Shown: positions 8,660-17,274 of the stretch, piece after piece | Layout: every line of letters begins with the position of its first letter | How positions within the stretch are numbered: position 1 is the stretch's first letter | Assembly (NCBI RefSeq): GCF_002013465.1 | Contig: NZ_MAFC01000008.1 | Location: forward strand, 248,001 to 312,000 | DNA: 64,000 bases | DNA from: Mycobacterium sp. D16R12 | GTDB lineage: Bacteria; Actinomycetota; Actinomycetes; Mycobacteriales; Mycobacteriaceae | Direction of reading: 5' to 3' | Notes under the pieces: model-generated | Database searches by the model: none | Told to the model about the DNA's origin: nothing | Seen by the model: only the letters and a program-made list of their open reading frames with translations | Made by a program: the position numbers and the translations under genes

Positions 8660-9124
8660 ATGGCACGTTTCTTCCGTCATGGTGAGCTGCCGCTCGTGCT
8701 TCTGGCACTGCTGGCGCAGCGGCCGATGCATGGCTACGAGCTGATGTCCGAACTATCGAGGCTCTTCGGGGCGGGCGGGTACCAACCGTCGCCCGGCACG
8801 GTCTATCCCGCGGTCGAGGCGCTGGCCGTGGAAGGCCTGTTGACGGGTCAGACACGCGAGGGCCGGACGGTCTATCGGGCGTCCGCAGAGGGCGAGCAAG
8901 CGCTGACCGGTCGAGCCGACGTGCTGGCGGCGGTGGAATTGCGCACCGGCGCACGGTTCGGGCGCGGAGATTCCTTCGAGAAGATCCTCGCCCGGTTCTC
9001 CGCGCAGGTCATGCCGTCCGCGGGCCGCGTGGATCCAGCCGCGGTGGAGAAGATCCTCGATCAGGCCGCCCATGAGATCGCCGGCCTTGCCCGAGTTGAA
9101 GACCGCAGGAGAGGAGCCAAGTAG
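8660..9124 (+). CDS. PadR family transcriptional regulator
   Basis: 154 aa. The N-terminal winged helix shows the PadR signature: LPLVLLALLAQRPMHGYEL, then SPGTVYPAVEALAVEGLL and GRTVYRAS. The C-terminal part is helical and probably dimerises. PadR proteins are ligand-responsive repressors that often control the genes cotranscribed with them. Here the stop overlaps the next GTG (TAGTG), so it is translationally coupled to a 2TM protein and a metal-dependent hydrolase. The tandem TTTCG repeats upstream are a likely autoregulatory site. Confidence 0.92.
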   Translation: MARFFRHGELPLVLLALLAQRPMHGYELMSELSRLFGAGGYQPSPGTVYPAVEALAVEGLLTGQTREGRTVYRASAEGEQALTGRADVLAAVELRTGARFGRGDSFEKILARFSAQVMPSAGRVDPAAVEKILDQAAHEIAGLARVEDRRRGAK

Positions 9125-9501
9125 TGAGCGGTGACGCCTTTGAACGAGCGGTGGAACGCGCCGAACGCCGGGCCGAGGAGGAGCAGCGCAGGCTCGAGCG
9201 AAAACGCCGGGCGTGGATCGGGCAGGTGAACCGAGCGGCCTTCCAGATCCACGTCGCCACCTATGTCGCCGTGCAGATCCTCCTGGTCGCGATCTGGGCG
9301 CTCACCTGGCAATTCGACCATGGGACCGCGTACCCCTGGTTCATCTACCCGTTGCTGGGCTGGGGCATCGGCCTCATCGCGCACTACGTCGTCGCCAGGT
9401 CCATTTGGCGTCACGCGGAGGGCGAGCCCGCCCTCGAATCCTGGCCCACCGAGGGCACAAACCGAGCCGCGCACGACACACCCACTCAGGAGTCGCCATG
9501 A
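9124..9501 (+). CDS. 2TM-domain membrane protein
   Basis: 125 aa. A charged, Arg/Glu-rich helix (residues 5-35) is followed by two hydrophobic segments (about 44-62 and 73-92) and a short polar tail, the arrangement of the 2TM domain family. Function of the family is unknown; such proteins often sit beside PadR or LytTR regulators and may be the sensed or controlled membrane component. Start GTG overlaps the PadR stop by 1 bp and its own stop overlaps the next gene in ATGA. Confidence 0.85.
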   Translation: MSGDAFERAVERAERRAEEEQRRLERKRRAWIGQVNRAAFQIHVATYVAVQILLVAIWALTWQFDHGTAYPWFIYPLLGWGIGLIAHYVVARSIWRHAEGEPALESWPTEGTNRAAHDTPTQESP

Positions 9502-10355
9502 CCGCCCCCACTGACCAGAGCACCCGGCCCATCAAGACCAGGCGGATCAAATTCCGTTATCCGACAGGCTCACTGAATCGCCACTACGTGCAGGGCGATC
9601 TGGTGATGAGCCACATCATCGCCATGCTCTCCGCAGTGTTCCCCGAGGGTGAGGACTACTTCATTCGCTCGGTCAAGCACTTCTCCGACCAGATCACCGA
9701 CCCCGTGCTGAAGAAGCAGGTGGCCGGGTTCATCGGCCAGGAGGTGACTCACGGACGCGAACACCGCGAGCTCAACGAGCGGTTGCAGCAGATGGGCTAC
9801 CCGACACGCATCGTCGACCGGATGACCCTGCGAGGGATGAAGCTTTACACGCGATACCTGCCGCCGCGCCTCAACCTCGCCATGACAGCGGCGCTGGAGC
9901 ATTACACCGCGACGCTCGCCGAGACTCTGCTGACCGATCAGCGCGCGCAAGATCTCCTGGGCGAGGGCGAGGTCCGCTCGATGCTTCTGTGGCATGCGCT
10001 GGAGGAGTCCGAGCACCGTGCGGTCGCATTCGATGTCTACCGAACTGTCGGGGGCACCGAACGGATGCGCAGGTGGTCCATGCGACTGATCACCACTGTG
10101 TTCCTCTGCGGGACGGTTCTTGACACCCTGATGTCCCTGATTCTGGACAGGGCGACGTACAACCCGATCAGGTTGTTCAAAAGCGTTGCCGAGCTGAGGC
10201 ATTCGCCATTCGTAACCCGGGACGTACTCGACCGCGTCAGGGCCTACAACCGCCCCGGTTTCCACCCGGACGAATTCGACAACACCGACCTCGTGGACCG
10301 CTGGAACACCGAACTCTTCGGTGAGCAAGGACAGCTGGCCGGGCATCTGCGCTGA
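9498..10355 (+). CDS. Predicted metal-dependent hydrolase (PF10118-like)
   Basis: 285 aa from the ATG at 9498. His/Glu-rich helices carry QEVTHGREHRELNERL, ALEHYTATLAE and HALEESEHRAVAFDVY, the metal-binding pattern of the PF10118 putative metal-dependent hydrolases. These are all-helical, possibly diiron-like; the reaction is unknown. ATGA overlap with the 2TM gene makes this the last gene of the PadR operon. The frame stays open upstream to 9213, but that stretch overlaps the 2TM gene and has no homology-like character. Confidence 0.85.
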   Translation: MTAPTDQSTRPIKTRRIKFRYPTGSLNRHYVQGDLVMSHIIAMLSAVFPEGEDYFIRSVKHFSDQITDPVLKKQVAGFIGQEVTHGREHRELNERLQQMGYPTRIVDRMTLRGMKLYTRYLPPRLNLAMTAALEHYTATLAETLLTDQRAQDLLGEGEVRSMLLWHALEESEHRAVAFDVYRTVGGTERMRRWSMRLITTVFLCGTVLDTLMSLILDRATYNPIRLFKSVAELRHSPFVTRDVLDRVRAYNRPGFHPDEFDNTDLVDRWNTELFGEQGQLAGHLR

Positions 10356-10417
10356 GCAGGCGACCTAGACCGGCGTGGCCTGCATGTCTACTGCGGTCAC
10401 ACTGCCCCTCAAACGAC

Positions 10418-10445
10418 CTCAGGCCCCCTCGAGAGGGGGCCTGAG
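10418..10445. terminator. Strong hairpin between hydrolase and tRNA-Tyr
   Basis: A 13-bp perfect stem CTCAGGCCCCCTC / GAGGGGGCCTGAG, two bases apart. It lies 62 bp after the hydrolase stop and 6 bp beyond the tRNA 3' end, so it probably terminates both converging transcripts. Confidence 0.7.
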
Positions 10446-10450
10446 TGCTG

Positions 10451-10533
10451 TGGCGGGTGCAGGATTCGAACCTGCGTAGGCGTAAGCCGACGGATTTACA
10501 GTCCGCTCCCATTGGCCGCTCGGGCAACCCGCC
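10451..10533 (-). tRNA. tRNA-Tyr (GTA anticodon)
   Basis: Read on the minus strand: acceptor stem GGCGGGT pairs with ACCCGCC, discriminator A, anticodon loop CTGTAAA with GTA anticodon, an extra arm of the length expected for tyrosine tRNA, and T-loop GGTTCGAATCC. 83 nt, no encoded CCA. A hairpin terminator follows immediately. Confidence 0.95.
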
Positions 10534-10624
10534 TTATCAGACGATGCAGGATACAACGATAGGGTCGGGCTAACGCAAACCGACTGGATACGGAACACAC
10601 GAGGACCAGAAAGAGGGAGCAATC

Positions 10625-11116
10625 ATGGCGGATTCATCGTTCGACATCGTGAGCAAGATCGACCGTCAGGAGGTCGACAACGCGCTGAACCAGGCGGCCA
10701 AGGAACTGACCACCCGATTCGACTTCCGTGGGACCGAGACCACTATCGCCTGGAAAGGTGACGAGGCCATCGAGCTGGTGAGCTCCACCGAGGAGCGCCT
10801 GAAGGCGGCCGTCGACGTCTTCAAGGAGAAGCTGATCCGCCGCGATATCAGCATGAAGGCCTTCGATGCGGGCGACCCCGCCCCCAGTGGCAAGACCTAC
10901 CGGCTCACCGGGACCCTCAAGCAGGGCATCGACGCCGAGCAGGCCAAGAAGATCAACAAGCTCATCCGCGACGAGGGTCCCAAGGGCGTCAAGTCGCAGG
11001 TACAGGGCGAGGAGATCCGAGTGTCGAGCAAGAAGCGCGATGACCTGCAGGCCGTTCAGGCCCTGCTGAAGGGCTCCGACCTGGATATTGCCTTGCAGTT
11101 CGTCAACTACCGGTAA
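10625..11116 (+). CDS. yajQ: YajQ family nucleotide-binding protein
   Basis: 163 aa, full length for YajQ/DUF520: starts [20 protein letters not shown], has TRFDFRGT, the central [10 protein letters not shown] and the closing [11 protein letters not shown]. Homologue of Rv0566c. YajQ proteins are cytoplasmic two-domain proteins; some bind cyclic di-GMP and modulate transcription, and the window also has a GGDEF protein. ATG preceded by GAGGGAGC. Conserved neighbour of gpsA-type genes in mycobacteria. Confidence 0.95.
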   Translation: MADSSFDIVSKIDRQEVDNALNQAAKELTTRFDFRGTETTIAWKGDEAIELVSSTEERLKAAVDVFKEKLIRRDISMKAFDAGDPAPSGKTYRLTGTLKQGIDAEQAKKINKLIRDEGPKGVKSQVQGEEIRVSSKKRDDLQAVQALLKGSDLDIALQFVNYR

Positions 11117-11128
11117 GACGATGGTCCG

Positions 11129-11761
11129 GTGATCTCCACATCGCATCTGATCGGCTTCGCAGTCGTTGCGTACGCCCTCATCGTGATTCCGGGCCCCAGC
11201 GTGCTGTTTTCCATCGGCCGTTCCCTCAGCCTGGGCCGCCGCGCCGGCCTCATGAGCGTTCTCGGAAATACGGCAGGCACCGCAGTGTTCGTGGCGGCCG
11301 CGACGGCCGGACTGGGTGCCCTGCTGACAGCCTCCTCCTGGGCGCTGACAGCGGTGAAGCTGGTTGGTGCGGCCTATCTGATCTACCTTGGGGTACAGGC
11401 GATTCGGAACCGCAAGTCACTTATCGAGGCATTGAATGCAGACCGGCCCGCGGTGGGAAAGCCACGCGTCTTCCGTCAGGGCTTCATTGTCGGCCTGACC
11501 AACCCGAAGACGGCGCTGTTCTTCGCGGCGGTGCTCCCGCAGTTCGCCGATCCCGCAGCGGGCTCGGTACCGACCCAGATCTTCGTGTTCGGCATCCTGT
11601 TCATTGCGATGGCTCTCGTCTCGGACAGTCTGTGGGCATTGCTGGCCAGCACCGCACGCAATTGGTTCGCCCGTTCACCCAGGCGCCTGGAGGCGGTGGG
11701 CGGTGCGGGAGGCTTCATGATCGTCGGGCTGGGTGCCGGGGTGGCGGTGAGCTCCAGCTGA
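11129..11761 (+). CDS. LysE/RhtB family amino-acid exporter
   Basis: 210 aa with about six TM segments. The N-terminal VIPGPSVLFSIGRSLSLGRRAG is the LysE/RhtB signature, GLTNPKTALFFAAVLPQF the mid-protein motif. Family members export amino acids or derivatives (lysine, homoserine, threonine) from the inner membrane. GTG start 12 bp after yajQ suggests cotranscription. Substrate cannot be read from sequence. Confidence 0.9.
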   Translation: MISTSHLIGFAVVAYALIVIPGPSVLFSIGRSLSLGRRAGLMSVLGNTAGTAVFVAAATAGLGALLTASSWALTAVKLVGAAYLIYLGVQAIRNRKSLIEALNADRPAVGKPRVFRQGFIVGLTNPKTALFFAAVLPQFADPAAGSVPTQIFVFGILFIAMALVSDSLWALLASTARNWFARSPRRLEAVGGAGGFMIVGLGAGVAVSSS

Positions 11762-11803
11762 CGCCGACACGCCGCGTTTCGTCGGATCTACTCGCGATAC
11801 GCG

Positions 11804-12853
11804 TCAGGAACCGGAGTCTCGGCGACCGGCGGAGCATTCGCGAAGCAGCTCGGCCAGCAGGGCACGGTCTGGCCGGTACGGGGTGTTGAAGCCCAACCGG
11901 TGCACCAGATCGCCGTAGCAGTCCTGTAATTCGTGCGCACCCTGCACGACATCGGTCACGGTGATCGCCGCGGTATCGACGAACTCGTCGTCGATCAGGG
12001 TGGTCATCGCATCCCATTCGCCTTGTTTGGACAGCTCTTTCAGTTTCGGGCCCACCTCTGCCCTGCCGTGCAATTCCAGGATCGGCCAGTACGCGGGTGT
12101 GGACCCGTAAAAGGCGAGCTGCTTGCGCACCGCCACGCGGGCACTGGCCAGCTCGGCGTCGTCACGCCCGATGATGATCATCGGCGAATGATGGATCTGA
12201 ATGTCGGCGAGCACCTTTCCAGATTTCTCCGCACCCCGAGCCAGCGTCGGAAGGGTGACCTGCGTGAGGTATTGGGGTGTGCAGAACGGGTGCGACAGGA
12301 ATCCGTCCGCCACCTCACCGGCCACCTCGGTCATCCCGCTACCGACACCGGCCAGCCAGATGGGTGGCGGGCCAAAGGCGCTCACCTCAGCCGGATCAGG
12401 CATGAACATCGGCGTCATGAGGGTGTTCTGGTAGAACTCGCCGCGATAGTCCAGGCGGCCGCGTTCCTGCCACGACTGCCAGATGGCGCGCACGGCCAGC
12501 ACCATGTCCCGCATCCTCGCCGCGGGACTGCTCCACGGCATGCCGAACCGGCGGGTGATGTGCGGTTTGATCTGGGTACCGAGCCCAAGGATGAATCGCC
12601 CACCCGAGTAAGCCTGCAGGTCCCAGCCAATATTGGCCAGCAGCATCGGATTTCGCGCGAATGCGACCGCGATCGAGGTGCCCAGGGTGACCTCCTTCGT
12701 GTGCTCGGCGGCCAGCAGCAGCGGCAGGAAGGGGTCGTGCGCTCCCTCGAACGTCCAGATACCGGAGTACCCGGACCCCTCGGCCTCGGCAGCATCGGCA
12801 GCCATGGCGGTCAACCCGGTCGTGAGCGTTACATCGATCAGCACCGCACTCAT
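11804..12853 (-). CDS. LLM-class (probably F420-dependent) oxidoreductase
   Basis: About 349 aa of the luciferase-like monooxygenase superfamily. EGSGYSGIWTFEGAHDPFLPLLLAAEHT, LGTSIAVAFARNP and GGRFILGLGTQIKPHITRRFG follow the pattern of mycobacterial F420-dependent LLM enzymes of the TIGR03617 type. Uses deazaflavin cofactor by family inference; substrate unknown. ATG 12853 chosen, with ATG 12868 five codons upstream. Divergent from gpsA (49 bp between starts) and convergent with the LysE gene. Confidence 0.88.
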   Translation of the reverse strand: MSAVLIDVTLTTGLTAMAADAAEAEGSGYSGIWTFEGAHDPFLPLLLAAEHTKEVTLGTSIAVAFARNPMLLANIGWDLQAYSGGRFILGLGTQIKPHITRRFGMPWSSPAARMRDMVLAVRAIWQSWQERGRLDYRGEFYQNTLMTPMFMPDPAEVSAFGPPPIWLAGVGSGMTEVAGEVADGFLSHPFCTPQYLTQVTLPTLARGAEKSGKVLADIQIHHSPMIIIGRDDAELASARVAVRKQLAFYGSTPAYWPILELHGRAEVGPKLKELSKQGEWDAMTTLIDDEFVDTAAITVTDVVQGAHELQDCYGDLVHRLGFNTPYRPDRALLAELLRECSAGRRDSGS

Positions 12854-12902
12854 ATTGCCGAAGTCCATATTCGAGGCGCACCGGGCCCATACCCTGGCGG
12901 GC

Positions 12903-13925
12903 ATGGCAGCACTTCGTGAACCACAAGTCGTCGTCCTCGGGGGCGGATCCTGGGGCACCACTGTGGCGTCGATTGTGGCGCGGCGCAGCCCCACCCTGCA
13001 GTGGGCGCGCTCACCCGAGACGGTGGCGGATATCAATGAACGGCACCGCAATTCGCGATATCTCACCGACGAGGTCGAGCTCACCGAAAGCCTGCGTGCC
13101 ACCTCGGACCTGCACGAGGCCATCGAGCAGGCCGACGTGGTGATCATGGGGGTTCCCTCGCACAGCTTTCGCGAGGTGCTCACCGAAATCGGTCAGTCGC
13201 TGCGCCCGTGGGTGCCGATCGTGTCGCTGGTCAAGGGCCTCGAGCAGGGGTCGCGGATGCGGATGTCGCAGATCATCGAGGAAGTGCTGCCCGGGCACCC
13301 GGCGGGCATCCTGGCCGGGCCCAACATCGCCAAGGAGGTAGCTCGCGGGTATGCGGCCGCCGGGGTTGTCGCGATGCCCGATCAGCACCAGGCAGCGCGC
13401 CTCGGAGAGCTTTTCCGCACGTCACGTTTCCGCGTGTACAGCACCAACGACGTGGTGGGTGTGGAGATGGCAGGCGCGCTCAAGAACGTCTTCGCCATCG
13501 CGAGCGGTATGGGTTACGCGATCGGGATCGGCGAGAACACCCGCGCCATGGTGATCGCGCGGGCGCTGCGGGAGATGACCAAACTCGGTGTGGCCATGGG
13601 CGGTAACCCCGAGACGTTCCCCGGCCTGGCGGGTCTGGGCGACCTCATCGTCACCTGCACCAGCGCCAGCAGCCGCAACCGGCATGTGGGCGAGGAGATC
13701 GGCAAGGGCAAGACCATCGACGAGATCATCCAGGCGATGAACCAGGTGGCAGAGGGCGTGAAGGCCTCGTCGGTGGTGATGACGCTTGCCGACGAGTACG
13801 GCATCCAGATGCCGATAGCCCGCGAGGTCGACGGGGTGATCAACCACGGCTCCACGGTGGAGCAGGCTTACCGTGGGCTCATGGCGGCAACGCCCGGCCA
13901 TGAGGTGCACGGCACCGGATTCTGA
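12903..13925 (+). CDS. gpsA: NAD(P)-dependent glycerol-3-phosphate dehydrogenase
   Basis: 340 aa. VVVLGGGSWGTTVASIVARR is the Rossmann nucleotide site; VSLVKGLE, LAGPNIAKEV, GALKNVFAIASGM and GLAGLGDLIVTC are the conserved GpsA motifs, including the catalytic Lys in GALKN. Makes sn-glycerol-3-phosphate from DHAP for phospholipid and triacylglycerol synthesis. Homologue of Rv0564c. The frame extends far upstream but only from 12903 does homology begin. Confidence 0.95.
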   Translation: MAALREPQVVVLGGGSWGTTVASIVARRSPTLQWARSPETVADINERHRNSRYLTDEVELTESLRATSDLHEAIEQADVVIMGVPSHSFREVLTEIGQSLRPWVPIVSLVKGLEQGSRMRMSQIIEEVLPGHPAGILAGPNIAKEVARGYAAAGVVAMPDQHQAARLGELFRTSRFRVYSTNDVVGVEMAGALKNVFAIASGMGYAIGIGENTRAMVIARALREMTKLGVAMGGNPETFPGLAGLGDLIVTCTSASSRNRHVGEEIGKGKTIDEIIQAMNQVAEGVKASSVVMTLADEYGIQMPIAREVDGVINHGSTVEQAYRGLMAATPGHEVHGTGF

Positions 13926-14750
13926 TCAGGCCGGCAAGTACTCGGGCTTCACCACATCGCGCAGCTCGGACAACGCCACCCGGCTCTGCATCGGCCCCTC
14001 GGCATACGCCGCCACCTGGTATGGCTCGAACGAGAACAGCAGCGCGTCGCCGTCCAGGGAGAGGTTCTTGAAGTTCCCGGCCTCCGGAACCGTTCCGGTG
14101 TCGACAAATTCGGTTCCCACACCGCCGAGTTGCGCGCGCAGATCGCTGCGGACCAGCGCGGAGATCTTGGGCAGCGCCGCCGCTATATCGATCAGCAGCG
14201 ACCCGAGGGTAATGGCCTGTTTGGTAGTGCGGTCGAAGGTGACGGTGCGAAACGCGAATCCCGGGTGATAGCCGCCGAGCGACTCGCTGATGGAAAGCCG
14301 GACCCCATCGGACGGATGCACGCCCTTGCCCTGATACGCGTCAAAACTGACGTTGAGTGCCCATGGCTTGCCTTCGGGCGGGGCCCCGGCACGCTCGACG
14401 GACGTGCGGAATTTGGCGCGGATATCCGCCACCAGCTCGTCAACCGCCTTCTGCAGCTCGGGGAACGATGAATCCCACTGGACGGGGACGAGCAGGTGTT
14501 GGGTGGCCTGTGGCGTGACCTCGTCGATGACGCAACCCTGGGTGGCATCCCAGCGACCGCCGTGTTTGGGGCACGCGGACTCAGCGGCCGGATCAACCGT
14601 CACGGTCGGGGTGGTCGCGGTGGGCTCTGACGCGCTGCTGGATTCTTGAGTAGGCGTATCTCTGGGTGCTTCTCCCCTATCGCAACCGACGAGGACGATG
14701 CCGCACACGATGGCGGCCAGGCTGGCGATCAGCAGGTTCCCAAAGCGCAT
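13926..14750 (-). CDS. Lipoprotein with DUF3298/RsiV-like domain
   Basis: 274 aa. A hydrophobic signal ends in LVGC (Cys23), a lipobox. A Ser/Thr/Pro-rich linker (residues 30-55) leads to a domain whose end, HPGFAFRTVTFDRTTKQAITLGSLL and VAAYAEGP, matches the DUF3298 C-terminal domain found in RsiV and secreted peptidoglycan-associated proteins. Probably anchored to the outer face of the membrane. Its stop abuts the gpsA stop; convergent, no gap. Role unknown. Confidence 0.85.
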   Translation of the reverse strand: MRFGNLLIASLAAIVCGIVLVGCDRGEAPRDTPTQESSSASEPTATTPTVTVDPAAESACPKHGGRWDATQGCVIDEVTPQATQHLLVPVQWDSSFPELQKAVDELVADIRAKFRTSVERAGAPPEGKPWALNVSFDAYQGKGVHPSDGVRLSISESLGGYHPGFAFRTVTFDRTTKQAITLGSLLIDIAAALPKISALVRSDLRAQLGGVGTEFVDTGTVPEAGNFKNLSLDGDALLFSFEPYQVAAYAEGPMQSRVALSELRDVVKPEYLPA

Positions 14751-14770
14751 GACACCAATCTAACCGGCCA

Positions 14771-15262
14771 CTAGGTGGTGTAGCTGCCGCCCGGACCGAC
14801 CACAAAGCCGTTCTGCCAGCGGTTGTTGACACAGGTCAGCGTGCCGGCGCCGTCCAGGCCGCAGCTGACCTCGCGGTAACTCAGGCGATGACCCGGCGGC
14901 AACGGCTTGAAGGCTTCACCACCGATGCCATAGATCGGCCGATCAGTGCTGGCGAAACCGGGAGCCGTACTGCCGCTGACGAGGTTGGCCCCGTTCGGCG
15001 CCCCGGGCAGCGGGCCACTGCACCCGTAGCTGGCGTCGGCGCGCTTGATCAGACAGGAGATCCCGCCGGGGATGGTGAAACCGTAGGCCGTGTCCGCCAT
15101 GATGCTGTATTCCAACGGCGATACCGCGGTAAACCCGTTGACGTTCGGAAGCCCGGACGGGTCAAGCGGATTCGGGGTGTCCGGGTCGGCGGACGCCACA
15201 CCCGCCAGCATGACGGCGGCGACCACGCTGGTCAGAGCGCCAAGGATGGGCAGGGTACGCAT
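14771..15262 (-). CDS. Small secreted protein, unknown function
   Basis: 163 aa from ATG 15262 with a clear Sec signal peptide (MRTLPILGALTSVVAAVMLAGVASA). Mature part has four Cys (SCLIKR, YGCSG, SCGLDG, TCVNNRW), probably two disulfides, and resembles small mycobacterial exported proteins. No catalytic motif seen. Lies 20 bp from the lipoprotein gene start, same strand, upstream of it. The frame is open to 15310 but the signal peptide decides the start. Confidence 0.8.
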   Translation of the reverse strand: MRTLPILGALTSVVAAVMLAGVASADPDTPNPLDPSGLPNVNGFTAVSPLEYSIMADTAYGFTIPGGISCLIKRADASYGCSGPLPGAPNGANLVSGSTAPGFASTDRPIYGIGGEAFKPLPPGHRLSYREVSCGLDGAGTLTCVNNRWQNGFVVGPGGSYTT

Positions 15263-15299
15263 CCCGTGACCATATCCAAGATCGCGCGCAATCTCGCGT

Positions 15300-16370
15300 C
15301 TACTGGTCAAAGACGATATCGACGCTGTCGGTGACCGGAACGGCCTGGCAGGCCAGGGTCAGCCCCATGGCGAGGTCGGCGTCGACCAGGGTGTCGTTGC
15401 GGAGCATCCGCACCTCGCCGCGGCGCACCGTGCAGGCACAGGCACTGCAGGCGCCTTCGCGGCACGAGTACGGCGCGTCGATACCCCGGGCGAGCAGCAC
15501 ATCGAGCAGTGGAGTGTTCCTGGGCCACTCGACGGTGATCTGTGTGCCATCGAGTTCCACACTCGCCTCAGCAGCGTCCCCATCACCGGCCCGCGGGACC
15601 ACGATGTCGGCAAACGGGTCGCCGGTCAGCGACTGGTAGAGCTCGACGTGAATGTGGTTGGCGGGCATCCCGACGGCCGACAGCGCGGCACGGGCGCCGT
15701 CCATGAAGGGCGCCGGACCACAGATGTACGTGCTGTACCGCCGATAGGCGGCGAACAGCTCGGCCATGGCTTCGCCGGTGGGCAGTCCACGTTCGGCTTC
15801 GAGCCAGTGCACCACCCGCAGCCGGTCCGGGAACTCCACCATGATCTCTTCGATCTCGGCGCCGAAGATGACGCTGCGCTCATCCCTGTTCGCGTAGAAG
15901 AGGTAGACCGTTCCGGCGCCGCCGAGCAGAACCGACTTGGCTATGGACAGCATCGGGGTGATGCCGCTGCCCGCCGCGATCAGTAAGAAGTCGCCGTCCA
16001 GTGAGCGCGGCACGAAGACCCCGGAGGGGGTGAGCACGGTGATGCGGTCCCCGACAACGACGTTGTCGCACAGCCAGTTCGACGCATACCCGCCATCTGT
16101 GCGTTTGACGGTGACGACGAGGTCGTCATCGAGGTGGGGCGAGCTGGACAGCGAATAGCAGCGGGCCACCGAGCCCGTCTGCTCACTGGGGATCTTCAGC
16201 GTGAGGAACTGGCCAGGCCGGTAACGGAAGGCAGGCGCGAGCGCATCCGGCACTTCGAACACCAGGGAGACCGCATCGCCTGTCTCCCTGATGATTTCGA
16301 CGACCTCCAGCGAGTGAACGTGGGGGTTGCCGGTCACTGTTCGCGTATCGGGCGAGACGGTGTCTGTCAT
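15300..16370 (-). CDS. KshB-like oxygenase reductase (FAD, NAD, 2Fe-2S)
   Basis: 356 aa. Order: FAD/FMN-binding RCYSLSS (about 70-76), NAD domain GSGITPMLSI (about 134) and a C-terminal plant-type ferredoxin with CREGACSACAC plus the fourth Cys in LACQAV. This is the layout of KshB, the reductase of 3-ketosteroid 9-alpha-hydroxylase, and of related Rieske-oxygenase reductases. No Rieske oxygenase gene is adjacent; it ends an operon with diiron proteins and a monooxygenase, so it may supply electrons to the AurF-like enzyme (inference). Spaced 10 bp from the SDR gene. Confidence 0.9.
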   Translation of the reverse strand: MTDTVSPDTRTVTGNPHVHSLEVVEIIRETGDAVSLVFEVPDALAPAFRYRPGQFLTLKIPSEQTGSVARCYSLSSSPHLDDDLVVTVKRTDGGYASNWLCDNVVVGDRITVLTPSGVFVPRSLDGDFLLIAAGSGITPMLSIAKSVLLGGAGTVYLFYANRDERSVIFGAEIEEIMVEFPDRLRVVHWLEAERGLPTGEAMAELFAAYRRYSTYICGPAPFMDGARAALSAVGMPANHIHVELYQSLTGDPFADIVVPRAGDGDAAEASVELDGTQITVEWPRNTPLLDVLLARGIDAPYSCREGACSACACTVRRGEVRMLRNDTLVDADLAMGLTLACQAVPVTDSVDIVFDQ

Positions 16371-16380
16371 CGAAGGCCGC

Positions 16381-17244
16381 CTAGAGCTCGATACCGAAGC
16401 GGCTCGCGACCTTCTTGCCGATTCCGTACTTGCCCATTCCGTAGAACGGCGCCATCAGGTCCCCGTAGCGCGGTCCGATGATGCGAGGAATGGCGTCGAA
16501 CACCCGGGCGTCGGGACCGATCAGCACACGGGGCCGATTCTTCTCGACGCCCCGCAGAATGATCCGGGCCGCCGAGTCCGGACGGGTGATTGCCGCGAGC
16601 TGGAAGCCCTTTCGGACGGTTTCCCGGTCCACGCCTTCGGGGATACCGCGCGCGCTTGAGGCGATGTTGGTCTTGATGCCACCGGGGTGCACACAGGTGA
16701 CGCCGACGGGATACTTCGCCGCCCGAATCTCCTGACGCAGCGCCTCGGTGAAGCCTCGTACAGCGAATTTCGCTGCGTTATAGGCGCTCTGCGAGGGTAT
16801 GCCCATGAATCCGAACACCGACGACACGTTGATGAGGTGACCGTCACCCGATTCGATGAGATGCGGCAGGAACGCCTTGGTGCCGTGCGCGACACCCCAG
16901 AAGTTGATGTTCATCAACCAGTCGAAGTCATCCCATTCCATGTCCGTGACGTCAGCCGAAAGCGCCACCCCGGCGTTGTTGAACACCAGATTGACCTGAC
17001 CGAACTCGTTCTTGACGTCGGCGGCGTGGGCATACACGGCGGCCCGGTCGGCAACGTCGAGTTCGAATGGGATGGCGGTCGCACCCGCCTTCTCGCAGCG
17101 CCCGGCGGTATCTGCCACCCCGGCGGTGTCGATGTCCGAGAGAGCCAACCGCGCACCGCGCTGCGCCAGCGTCAAGGCCAGGCTGCGGCCGATACCCGAA
17201 CCGGCACCGGTGATTACGGCGACCTTGTTGTCGAAGTCTTTCAT
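16381..17244 (-). CDS. Short-chain dehydrogenase/reductase
   Basis: 287 aa classical SDR: TGAGSGIG (residues 11-18) for NAD(P), NNAG, catalytic Ser in NVSSVFG and YNAAK (Tyr/Lys). Asp in SDIDTAG suggests NAD(H) preference. Lies between the monooxygenase and the KshB-like reductase, 30 and 10 bp away, all on the minus strand. Probably oxidises or reduces a hydroxy/keto intermediate of the same pathway. Confidence 0.9.
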   Translation of the reverse strand: MKDFDNKVAVITGAGSGIGRSLALTLAQRGARLALSDIDTAGVADTAGRCEKAGATAIPFELDVADRAAVYAHAADVKNEFGQVNLVFNNAGVALSADVTDMEWDDFDWLMNINFWGVAHGTKAFLPHLIESGDGHLINVSSVFGFMGIPSQSAYNAAKFAVRGFTEALRQEIRAAKYPVGVTCVHPGGIKTNIASSARGIPEGVDRETVRKGFQLAAITRPDSAARIILRGVEKNRPRVLIGPDARVFDAIPRIIGPRYGDLMAPFYGMGKYGIGKKVASRFGIEL

Positions 17245-17274
17245 CGTTTTCTCGCTTCTATTGGGGCGGGTGGC

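Noticed and set aside
13938..13948. AAGTACTCGGG as a further GAGTA-type site
   Set aside because: Contiguous AGTACT without the six-base spacer and located in coding sequence.
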